Positions 1-6,006 of a stretch of 11,715 nucleotides of DNA are shown piece after piece. The notes under the pieces were generated by a model. The model did no database searches. It was given only the letters and a program-made list of their open reading frames with translations, and was not told the origin of the DNA. The translations under genes and the position numbers were made by a program. Origin of the DNA: Dasytiphilus stammeri_B (GTDB lineage Bacteria > Pseudomonadota > Gammaproteobacteria > Enterobacterales > Enterobacteriaceae); contig JBAPLS010000015.1 of the NCBI GenBank assembly GCA_037083765.1, positions 1-11,715 of the forward strand, written 5' to 3'. Positions within the stretch are counted from its first letter, which is position 1. Every line of letters starts with the position of its first letter.

Positions 1-528
1 CGTCCACTGTGCTGGACAGACTTCACCATGCTCTTCATGGTAAGTCAGTGCATCACTCAAACGAATCATTTCATCAATATTCCGCCCTAATGGAAAATCA
101 TTAACTATTTGATGACGAACTATACTAGTTTTATCAATTAAAAAAGAACTTCTTAGGGCTACCCCCGCGGTCGGATGTTCAATCCCATATGCTTTTTGAA
201 TATTTCGATGAATATCTGACACCATAACATACTGTACTGGTCCAATTCCGCCCTCATTAATAGAAGTATTACGCCAGGCTCTGTGGACAAAGATAGAGTC
301 AATAGATACTCCTACTACTTGTATATTTCTTTTCTTAAATTCTTTATAACGTTTGTTAAAAGCTATAAGTTCAGAAGGACAAACAAACGTAAAGTCCATA
401 GGCCAAAAAAATAGGACAGCAGTCTGATTATTAATATATTTATAAAAATTGAAATTTTCGATAATTTGCCCAGTTCCTAGAATTGCTTGACTAGTAAAAT
501 CCGGAGCCTTTTGAGAGACTAGTACCAT
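1..528 (-). CDS. ahpC: Typical 2-Cys peroxiredoxin (AhpC/TSA family), C-terminus cut by window edge
   Basis: This gene reads leftwards and is open at base 1. The 176 visible codons have no stop and begin MVLVSQKAPDFT. The peroxidatic cysteine is Cys50 in DFTFVCPSE, and the resolving cysteine is Cys171 in GEVCPAQW, the layout of typical 2-Cys peroxiredoxins, which reduce peroxides as cytosolic dimers or decamers. Family length is near 200 residues, so about 20-25 residues are missing. The N-terminal style is closer to the Tsa/peroxiredoxin C type than to E. coli AhpC, so the symbol is a family label. The ATG at 528-526 has a GGAG ribosome site on the minus strand at 537-534, five bases upstream. 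The gene diverges from tgt across a 527-base gap. No AhpF reductase gene is in the window, so the electron donor is unknown. Confidence 0.93.
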   Translation of the reverse strand, partial: MVLVSQKAPDFTSQAILGTGQIIENFNFYKYINNQTAVLFFWPMDFTFVCPSELIAFNKRYKEFKKRNIQVVGVSIDSIFVHRAWRNTSINEGGIGPVQYVMVSDIHRNIQKAYGIEHPTAGVALRSSFLIDKTSIVRHQIVNDFPLGRNIDEMIRLSDALTYHEEHGEVCPAQWT

Positions 529-669
529 ATTTACTCCATTTAATATCTATTAAAAATAAAATCTCATTAGGAGATAATGATATCTGAATTCTACAAGAAC
601 AGAAATAAAAAATCAATAATTTCCTACTGGTTATGATTTTGTTTCACATCTTTAAAAAGTTTAAATATA

Positions 670-906
670 ATATCCACCGATATTTTTGAATCAATACATC
701 CCTTTCATATAGTTATCTTTGATATTGGATCTATTTTTATGATGTAATAAAGTAATAAAATTACATAATATATTGAAAACTATGCTTGTTTCCTAAATAT
801 CCAGACTTTAAGACGATTAGATACAATTAAATATAAAAACTTCCCTATTTTTCATGAGTCCTGTAGGAGAATGCATAATTTAAGATTTATATCACTTTAT
901 AAGTAA
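670..906 (+). pseudogene. queA: Possible decayed 3' part of queA
   Basis: The 527-base stretch 529-1055 has no usable reading frame. In one plus frame from 670 it reads ISTDIFESI, which lies in register with the QueA motif VGTTSVRSL. It then reads IFDIGSIFM at 715-741, resembling the QueA stretch FFDDTQIFI. In-frame stops follow at 745, 748 and 766. Further on come Thr-Leu at 805-810 (as in PESTL) and RFIS at 883-894 (as in YRFFSY). QueA makes epoxyqueuosine on tRNA from the preQ1 base that Tgt inserts, and queA sits directly upstream of tgt in E. coli, so both position and strand fit. The match was made by eye from memory and most residues differ. The rest of the gap is AT-rich with no gene I recognise; no tgt promoter could be picked with confidence. 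Confidence 0.35.
742..766. repeat. Inverted repeat in the gap upstream of tgt
   Basis: ATGTAAT at 742-748 is the exact complement of ATTACAT at 760-766, with an 11-base loop. An inner GTAAT/ATTAC pair (752-756 and 760-764) competes with it. No T-run follows, so it is not a clear terminator. It overlaps the stops of the presumed queA relic and may be chance in AT-rich sequence. Confidence 0.3.
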
Positions 907-1055
907 AAGATTTTTTATAAATTGGTCTCTATGAGGATAAAAAATCAATATATTTACAATATGAATTTTTAATTATGCAGCGGTAGTATTAATTTAATTA
1001 AGAATGTCCGGAAGATAGATTAAAGTATCTCTAACTAATATGAATGGATTAATAA

Positions 1056-2177
1056 GTGAAATTTAAAATAAATAGTCAACAAGGTTTAGCTCGTACTGGT
1101 CAGATAATTTTTGATAAAGGCACGATAGTGGATACTCCTGCATTTATGCCAGTAGGTACCTACGGAACAGTAAAAAGTATGACTTCCGAAGAAATTTATG
1201 GCTGTGGTGCTCAAATAATTTTAAGTAATAGTTTTCACCTGTGGATTCGTCCGGGAACAGAAATTATCAAATATCATGGTGGAATTCATAATTTTATCCA
1301 TTGGAAAGGGGGAATTTTAACTGATTCAGGAGGATTTCAAATTTTTAGTCTGAATAAGCGTTGTCGGGTTACAGAAGAAGGTGTATATTTTCGTAACTCA
1401 ACTGATGGAAATATAGTATTTATAAATCCCGAAAAATCTATGGAAATTCAAACCGATTTAAACGCAGATATAGTAATGACATTTGATGAATGTCTTCCAT
1501 ATCCGGTAGATTGGTCTACAGCCCAAAAATCTATGCAGAGATCATTACGTTGGGCAGAACGAAGTCGAAGACATTTTAATCATCTTGGAAACCAACATGC
1601 TCTTTTTGGTATCATACAAGGTAGTGTCTTTAATGATTTACGAGAAATATCCATCTCTAATATGATTCAAATAGGTTTTGATGGATATGCGATTGGAGGT
1701 TTAGCAGTTGGGGAACCAAGAGAAAAAATGAAGATGATTCTTCATAATCTATCTCTTCAAATGCCATCAAATAAACCACGCTATTTAATGGGAATAGGTA
1801 AGCCTAGAGAAATTATTGAAGGGGTATGCAAAGGTATTGATATGTTTGATTGTGTCATTCCTACTCGTCATGCACGTAATGGTTATCTTTTTGTTACTCA
1901 TGGAGTAGTAAAAATTCGTAATGCTAAATATAAACATGATACTTCACGCCTGGATGCGGAATGTGATTGTTACTGCTGTTGCAATTACACTCGTGCTTAT
2001 TTGCACTATCTAGATCGGCAGCGTGAAATTTTAGGAATACGGCTCAATACCATTCATAATATGTATTATTATCAGAAATTAATGAGAAGCTTACGTACCG
2101 CAATCCAAAAAGGAGGATTAGAAAAATTTGTATCCGATTTTTATCTACAATCGGCTTCGAAAGATGAGATCTTATAA
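1056..2177 (+). CDS. tgt: tRNA-guanine transglycosylase
   Basis: Tgt replaces guanine at wobble position 34 of tRNAs for Asp, Asn, His and Tyr with preQ1, a step towards queuosine. The protein has 373 residues against 375 in E. coli and aligns end to end. The general-acid aspartate is Asp90 in TDSGGFQ, and the nucleophile is Asp265 in DMFDCVIPTRHARNG. The zinc site is Cys303, Cys305, Cys308 and His334, in ECDCYCC and NTIH. Cys307 and Cys309 are extra next to that site. The start is GTG at 1056: the codon just before it is the stop TAA, and the protein begins MKFKI like E. coli MKFEL. The ribosome site is weak. yajC follows 57 bases downstream, as in the E. coli queA-tgt-yajC-secDF operon, but an intact queA is missing upstream. 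Confidence 0.97.
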   Translation: MKFKINSQQGLARTGQIIFDKGTIVDTPAFMPVGTYGTVKSMTSEEIYGCGAQIILSNSFHLWIRPGTEIIKYHGGIHNFIHWKGGILTDSGGFQIFSLNKRCRVTEEGVYFRNSTDGNIVFINPEKSMEIQTDLNADIVMTFDECLPYPVDWSTAQKSMQRSLRWAERSRRHFNHLGNQHALFGIIQGSVFNDLREISISNMIQIGFDGYAIGGLAVGEPREKMKMILHNLSLQMPSNKPRYLMGIGKPREIIEGVCKGIDMFDCVIPTRHARNGYLFVTHGVVKIRNAKYKHDTSRLDAECDCYCCCNYTRAYLHYLDRQREILGIRLNTIHNMYYYQKLMRSLRTAIQKGGLEKFVSDFYLQSASKDEIL

Positions 2178-2180
2178 TAT

Positions 2181-2208
2181 TAAACAACTTAAAAACAATT
2201 CTTATAAT
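2181..2208 (+). promoter_or_regulatory. Candidate promoter before yajC
   Basis: A perfect -10 hexamer TATAAT (2203-2208) lies 16 bases after TAAACA (2181-2186), which matches TTGACA at four of six positions. It would start transcription just before yajC. The 10-mer CTTATAATAT also occurs at 2171-2180 over the tgt stop codon, so such matches come easily in this AT-rich sequence. yajC may instead be read through from tgt. Confidence 0.3.
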
Positions 2209-2221
2209 ATATATTGAGTGA

Positions 2222-2228
2222 AGAGGAG
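2222..2228 (+). promoter_or_regulatory. Strong ribosome binding site that sets the yajC start
   Basis: AGAGGAG lies six bases before the ATG at 2235. A TTG at 2214 in the same frame would add seven residues, but this site would then fall inside the gene. ATG 2235 is therefore preferred. Confidence 0.75.
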
Positions 2229-2234
2229 TATTTT

Positions 2235-2585
2235 ATGAAGAATTGGTTTATTTCAAAGGGAGTAGCAACTACCCATTTTTCTAATATGCAAGAAAATTAT
2301 TATTCCTTATTCCTAATGTTAGGAGGAATGGGCTTAATATTTTATTTTCTAATTTTACGTCCACAAAATAAACGTCTTAAAGAGCATAACCGAATGATTG
2401 CTTCTCTTACTAAAGATGATGAAATAATGACGACTGGTGGAATAGTCGGACGTATCACTAAAATCAGTGAAAATGGATATCTTATTATTTCATTAAATAA
2501 TATTACTGAAATTATAATAAAACGAGATTTTGTATCCGCTATTTTACCACACGGCACTCTTAAAGCTTTAAATATTCTTCAATAA
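2235..2585 (+). CDS. yajC: Preprotein translocase accessory subunit YajC
   Basis: YajC is a small inner-membrane protein associated with SecDF at the SecYEG translocon. With the ATG at 2235 the protein has 116 residues (110 in E. coli). It has a short N-terminal tail, one membrane segment near residues 22-40 (SLFLMLGGMGLIFYFLIL), the hallmark LILRPQNKRLKEH directly after it, then a cytoplasmic domain with GDE-like KDDEIMTTGGIVGRI and IIKRDFVSAILPHGTLKAL, close to E. coli throughout. In E. coli secD and secF follow directly; here no intact secD or secF is present between yajC and dapD. A very stable hairpin begins 11 bases after the stop codon. Confidence 0.96.
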   Translation: MKNWFISKGVATTHFSNMQENYYSLFLMLGGMGLIFYFLILRPQNKRLKEHNRMIASLTKDDEIMTTGGIVGRITKISENGYLIISLNNITEIIIKRDFVSAILPHGTLKALNILQ

Positions 2586-2595
2586 TTGAATTATT

Positions 2596-2619
2596 ACCCC
2601 ATTCCCTAGGGGATGGGGT
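2596..2619 (+). terminator. GC-rich hairpin after yajC, terminator-like but without a T-run
   Basis: Left arm ACCCCATTCCC (2596-2606) pairs with right arm GGGGATGGGGT (2609-2619) over 11 positions with one T-G wobble and a very tight loop. It is the most stable stem I noticed in the window and its GC content stands out. It is followed by TGAAATCAAT, not a run of T, so it may protect the mRNA 3' end or act as a processing signal instead of an intrinsic terminator. Confidence 0.5.
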
Positions 2620-2763
2620 TGAAATCAATATTTTGAAACATTTTATGTGGAACTTGATAAGTTCTTAGTGATGGATAATTATCCATATATCTAATTTTCA
2701 TAATTACAAAAGATAATTTTTACACTTTTTACAAAACTATTTCTTCATTGTTTTTTGGGTCTA

Positions 2764-2930
2764 TTGAATAGATACTTCTCCTAAGTAATCAGAAAAATTA
2801 TATCTCTATCTTCATCATATTTTTCTAAAACATTTTGAAAAATAATTTATTTTATTCTTACGGATAAATGATATCGCATTAAATAAATATTGTACCCTCC
2901 CAAAATAATTCAGGAGTTTTACTCAACAGT
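2764..2930 (+). pseudogene. secD: Possible decayed 5' end of secD
   Basis: The 770 bases between yajC and dapD (2586-3355) hold no convincing gene. Fragments resembling the SecD N-terminus appear in the right order. LNRY is at 2764-2775, matching the start MLNRYPLWKY. In another frame KNYISIFIIFF (2793-2825) resembles the first membrane segment, and a stop is followed by NLF (2844-2852), as in the SecD sequence PNLFGEDP. In the third frame VPSQNNSG (2892-2915) resembles DPAVQITG. Frameshifts, stops and extra bases separate the pieces, so this is weak evidence carried mainly by the location directly after yajC. SecD is a proton-driven translocase motor subunit; only a trace of its first part would be left. 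Confidence 0.25.
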
Positions 2931-2965
2931 AGAGACCAAAACGTATTCCGAAATTACTGGATGAC

Positions 2966-2996
2966 ATCCTCTGATTATTTTCAGAAGAGGATTTTT
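2966..2996 (+). terminator. Candidate Rho-independent terminator
   Basis: ATCCTCT (2966-2972) pairs exactly with AGAGGAT (2986-2992), with a 13-base loop in which GA and TC can also pair. A run of five T (2992-2996) follows on the plus strand. It reads with the direction of tgt-yajC and lies about 380 bases after the yajC stop, so it may be the last stop signal of that unit, possibly inherited from the lost secDF end. The stem is only moderately strong. Confidence 0.45.
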
Positions 2997-3034
2997 AAAA
3001 AAATTAAAGTTGACGGATAAAAATAAACCTTTTT

Positions 3035-3054
3035 GAAAGAAAGGAGATTCTTTC
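3035..3054. repeat. Hairpin with an AGGAGA loop
   Basis: GAAAGAA (3035-3041) pairs exactly with TTCTTTC (3048-3054), leaving AGGAGA in the loop, a Shine-Dalgarno-like sequence. No start codon or reading frame of note follows. It lies in the non-coding stretch between yajC and dapD. Function unknown. Confidence 0.3.
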
Positions 3055-3140
3055 TTCTCAACAAGAATTCTTCCTTAAGTAAGACATAAGTGATATTTAG
3101 AAAAGTAATAATTAATTATAATTTTTTATCACAAAATTAC

Positions 3141-3157
3141 TCCTAATTATATTAGGA
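3141..3157. repeat. Perfect palindrome with 7-base arms
   Basis: TCCTAAT (3141-3147) and ATTAGGA (3151-3157) are exact complements around TAT. No T-run follows on either strand. It lies about 200 bases from the 3' end of dapD. It may be a fold at the 3' end of the dapD message or chance. Confidence 0.3.
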
Positions 3158-3311
3158 TAATAACTACTTTTATAGTCATTATAAATATTAACTTTCATGG
3201 ATGATTAAAATAAAAAGTATATTGACAAATATAATAATTTCTAAAATTATACCATTGCTATTAATTAAATGTTAATGAAATTTTTTTCTAATTGATTTTA
3301 GGAATTATATA

Positions 3312-3337
3312 CCTAGAGCTAGGGAGTAATGTTACTC
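3312..3337. repeat. Two abutting small palindromes just past the dapD stop
   Basis: CCTAGAGCTAGG (3312-3323) is followed at once by GAGTAATGTTACTC (3324-3337). They lie 18 bases beyond the dapD stop on its 3' side and could form two short hairpins in the dapD message. No T-run follows on the minus strand, so this is at most a weak 3' end signal. Confidence 0.3.
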
Positions 3338-3355
3338 AATAATACTATAAATTAG

Positions 3356-4177
3356 TTATAAATTTCGTAGCAGTTGATTAATTTTAACTTTATCCCGAGT
3401 ATTTATATCTACCGTTTTTACAATCACTGCACAATAAATAGAGTGAGTACTATTTTTAGAAGGTAAAGTACCGGACACTACTACCGATCCGGCAGGTATC
3501 CGTCCATATATTATATTTTCTGTTTCACGATCATATATCTTAGTACTTTGACCAATATATACTCCCATAGATATTACTGTACCTTCTTCCACAATGACAC
3601 CTTCAACAATTTCTGAACGTGCTCCAATAAAACAATTATCTTCAATAATGGTTGGAGTCATCTGGAGGGGTTCTAAAACTCCTCCAATACCTACTCCTCC
3701 AGAGATATGAACATTTTTACCTATTTGTGCACCAGAACCAACAGTAGACCATGTATCTATCATAGATCCTTCATCAATAAACGCTCCTATATTTACATAG
3801 GAAGGCATTAATATTGAATTTTTTGCTATAAAAGATCCTTTACGGACTATAGCAGGAGGAACTACCCGAATTCCTAAGTTCCTAAAATCAGTAGCGTTGT
3901 AATTTTCAAATTTTAAAGGAATTTTGTCATAATATCTTAGGCGCGAATCTGCAATAAGGTGATTATCATAAATACAAAAAGATAAAATTATTGCCTTTTT
4001 AATCCATAAATGAGTAATCCATTTTTCTTCAATTTTTTCCGCTACTCTCAGTGTACCCTGGTCTAATAAATTTATAATTTCATCGATAGCTTCATGAAGA
4101 TCTGCAGAATTGCGTAATTGTGTTATATCATTACGATATTCAAAATAATCTTCAATTAAAGTCATTAAATTCTGCAT
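3356..4177 (-). CDS. dapD: Tetrahydrodipicolinate N-succinyltransferase
   Basis: DapD transfers succinyl from succinyl-CoA to tetrahydrodipicolinate in the succinylase route to meso-diaminopimelate and lysine, in the cytosol as a trimer. The protein has 273 residues (274 in E. coli) and aligns without notable gaps from MQNLMTLIEDYF to NQLLRNL. Residues about 1-100 are the alpha-helical N-terminal domain. From about 105 the left-handed beta-helix hexapeptide repeats run through PSYVNIGAFIDEG, VGSGAQIGKNVHISGG and ARSEIVEGVIVEEG. Catalytic residues known from the family, Asp141 and Glu189, are present in DTWSTVG and ARSEIVEG. The ATG at 4177 has only a weak ribosome site. map lies upstream, 59 bases away, and glnD, which separates them in E. 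coli, is gone. Diaminopimelate serves peptidoglycan, and lysine may be supplied to a host. Confidence 0.97.
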   Translation of the reverse strand: MQNLMTLIEDYFEYRNDITQLRNSADLHEAIDEIINLLDQGTLRVAEKIEEKWITHLWIKKAIILSFCIYDNHLIADSRLRYYDKIPLKFENYNATDFRNLGIRVVPPAIVRKGSFIAKNSILMPSYVNIGAFIDEGSMIDTWSTVGSGAQIGKNVHISGGVGIGGVLEPLQMTPTIIEDNCFIGARSEIVEGVIVEEGTVISMGVYIGQSTKIYDRETENIIYGRIPAGSVVVSGTLPSKNSTHSIYCAVIVKTVDINTRDKVKINQLLRNL

Positions 4178-4210
4178 CTTATTATCTATTATTTTGATAT
4201 TTTATATAAC

Positions 4211-4242
4211 TTATAAAGAGTTCATAACTTATCCCTTTATAA
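4211..4242 (-). promoter_or_regulatory. Inverted repeat over the map stop codon and dapD leader
   Basis: TTATAAAG (4211-4218) and CTTTATAA (4235-4242) are exact complements around a 16-base loop. AGTT-CAT-AACT (4219-4229) forms a second, nested stem. On the minus strand the first arm holds the map stop codon (4239-4237). The structure ends 33 bases before the dapD start. It could be a processing or coupling signal in a map-dapD transcript. Function is inferred. Confidence 0.35.
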
Positions 4243-5034
4243 TGATTTATGGGTAATAATTCTAGGAATTTGTTCATCTTTTCTCCATGTTAAAATTTCA
4301 CATCCTTGTTCTGTGACTACTACAGTATGTTCATACTGAGCAGATAAACTCCCATCGTTAGTTTTAACGGTCCAACCATCTTTCATAAGATGAATATTAG
4401 CTTTTCCCGCATTCACCATAGGTTCAATAGTAAAAGTCATGCCCGGTTGAAGAATAATCCCATTATCTTCTGCATCGTAGTGTAGAATTTGCGGTTCTTC
4501 ATGAAAATTTTTACCAATGCCATGTCCACAGTATTCTCTTACAATAGAGAAATTTTGAGATTCAACATATTTTTGTATTGTTTTTCCTAAATTTTGTAAT
4601 CGTATTCCTGGTTTCACTAACTGCAAAGCTAAATAAAGACTCTTTTTCGTCACTTCACATAATTTTTTACCCGTTTCCGAAGTTCGTCCAACGATAAACA
4701 TCGTTGATGTATCTCCATGATAATTATTTTTTAAAACGGTTACATCAATATTGACAATATCTCCTGTTTTAAGAACTTGTTTATTATTAGGTATTCCATG
4801 ACACACCACATCATTAACCGACACACAGATAGATTTTGGAAATCCGCGGTAGCCTAAACAGGCAGAAAAAGCATGTTGTTTCTGAACAATGTGAGTATGA
4901 CAAATTTTATCTAATTGTCCGGTAGTCATTCCAGGAATAACATATGGTTTGATAACATCCAGCACTTCAGCGGCAAGCATGCTAGCTATGCGAATTTTTG
5001 CAATTTCTTTTCTATTTTTTATTATAATCGCCAT
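4237..5034 (-). CDS. map: Methionine aminopeptidase, type I
   Basis: Map removes the initiator methionine from new proteins in the cytosol, using two divalent metal ions. With the ATG at 5034-5032 the protein has 265 residues (264 in E. coli). The five metal ligands fall at the E. coli numbers: Asp97 (NIDVTV), Asp108 (HGDTS), His171 (CGHGIG), Glu204 (TIEPM) and Glu235 (QYEHT). His79 in VCHGIP is also kept. A TTG at 5043 would add three residues, but the E. coli protein begins MAISIK, matching MAIIIK here, so the ATG is chosen. No strong ribosome site is seen. The gene diverges from rpsB across a 182-base region, as in E. coli, and is followed by dapD on the same strand. Confidence 0.97.
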   Translation of the reverse strand: MAIIIKNRKEIAKIRIASMLAAEVLDVIKPYVIPGMTTGQLDKICHTHIVQKQHAFSACLGYRGFPKSICVSVNDVVCHGIPNNKQVLKTGDIVNIDVTVLKNNYHGDTSTMFIVGRTSETGKKLCEVTKKSLYLALQLVKPGIRLQNLGKTIQKYVESQNFSIVREYCGHGIGKNFHEEPQILHYDAEDNGIILQPGMTFTIEPMVNAGKANIHLMKDGWTVKTNDGSLSAQYEHTVVVTEQGCEILTWRKDEQIPRIITHKSL

Positions 5035-5127
5035 AAATTTCAAATAGGTTGATTTTTTATCATTAATTAGTATTAGAATTAGAGATATAAAAGTAATTTT
5101 TCTTTTTAAAAATTAATAAATAGCTAA

Positions 5128-5156
5128 TAGCGTCTTCTTTAAGAGTATGGTATAAA
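5128..5156 (+). promoter_or_regulatory. Candidate extended -10 promoter for rpsB
   Basis: TGGTATAAA (5148-5156) fits an extended -10 element (TG, one base, then TATAAA, five of six to TATAAT). The hexamer 17 bases upstream, TAGCGT (5128-5133), is a poor -35. It would give an rpsB leader of roughly 55 bases. The leader contains a run of eight T (5173-5180). I could not recognise an S2-binding leader structure like that of enteric bacteria. Confidence 0.35.
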
Positions 5157-5216
5157 AATAAGTATGCAAGTGTTTTTTTTAAATAAATTTGACTAATATT
5201 AAAAAAAGAGGTCAAT

Positions 5217-5954
5217 ATGGTAACTATTTCTATGCATGCAATGATAAAAGCTGGCGTGCATTTTGGTCATCAAACTCGTTATTGGAATCCTAAAATGAAA
5301 TCATATATTTTTGGAATTCGTAACAAAATTCATATTATTAATTTGGATAAAACATTGCTTTTATTTCAAGAAGCATTAGTTGAACTACACAAAATCTTTT
5401 CTCATAAAGGAAGAATATTATTTGTGGGTACTAAACGTGCGGCTAGTAAAGGTATTAAAGAAACTGCTGAAAAATGTGATCAATACTTCGTGAATCAACG
5501 GTGGTTAGGAGGAATGCTGACTAATTGGAAAACTGTACGACAATCTATTAAGAAATTAAAAGATTTAGAAATTCAATCTAAAGATGGAACATTAGAAAAA
5601 TTAACTAAAAAAGAAGCTCTCATGTGCACTCGAAAACTACAAAAACTGGAAAACAGTATCGGAGGAATTAAAAACATGGGTGGTTTACCTGATGCAATTT
5701 TTATAATTGATGCAAATTTAGAACGAATTGCTATTTTAGAAGCTAAAAAGCTAGGAATACCAATATTTTCGATTGTTGATACTAATTCAGATCCCGATGG
5801 TATTGATTTTGTTATTCCGGGTAATGATGATGCTCTGCGATCTATAAATTTTTATTTAAATACTATAGTAAGAGCACTAATATCAGATATTCCTCAAGAA
5901 TTACAGTTACTAGAAGATCCACAATTTATTGAAGCAGACCCGAAATATGTATAA
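5217..5954 (+). CDS. rpsB: 30S ribosomal protein S2
   Basis: S2 binds the 30S subunit at the head-body junction and helps recruit S1. The protein has 245 residues (241 in E. coli). It begins MVTISMHAMIKAGVHFGHQTRYWNPKMK, written here only to mark the S2 signature around GVHFGHQTR (residues 13-21). Further conserved stretches are GRILFVGTKR, RWLGGMLTNWKTVRQSI, GGIKNMGGLPD and IVDTNSDPDGIDFVIPGNDD. The tail after about residue 225 (PQELQLLEDPQF and onward) is not conserved in my memory of homologues. GAGG (5208-5211) stands five bases before the ATG. tsf follows after 52 bases, the universal rpsB-tsf pair, with a small GAGAT-ATCTC hairpin (5973-5986) between them. Confidence 0.98.
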   Translation: MVTISMHAMIKAGVHFGHQTRYWNPKMKSYIFGIRNKIHIINLDKTLLLFQEALVELHKIFSHKGRILFVGTKRAASKGIKETAEKCDQYFVNQRWLGGMLTNWKTVRQSIKKLKDLEIQSKDGTLEKLTKKEALMCTRKLQKLENSIGGIKNMGGLPDAIFIIDANLERIAILEAKKLGIPIFSIVDTNSDPDGIDFVIPGNDDALRSINFYLNTIVRALISDIPQELQLLEDPQFIEADPKYV

Positions 5955-6006
5955 TTTTAAAAGTTATAAATTGAGATATAGATCTCACATAGGAGTAATA
6001 TAAAAT

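Noticed and set aside
1006..1014. GTCCGGAAG, which resembles the core of 4.5S RNA
   Set aside because: The flanking bases do not form the long paired arms of that RNA, so the short match is taken as chance.
2214..2234. TTG at 2214 as the yajC start
   Set aside because: The strong AGAGGAG site falls inside this extension and is well spaced for the ATG at 2235.
2342..2557. Open frame of 71 codons on the minus strand
   Set aside because: It lies wholly inside yajC on the opposite strand, and its protein has no recognisable features. yajC is certain.
2883..3020. Open stretch of 45 codons between yajC and dapD
   Set aside because: It has no proper start with a ribosome site, runs through the terminator-like hairpin and matches no family as a whole.
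5035..5043. TTG at 5043 as the map start
   Set aside because: The family protein begins at the internal ATG (MAI...), and no better ribosome site supports the longer form.
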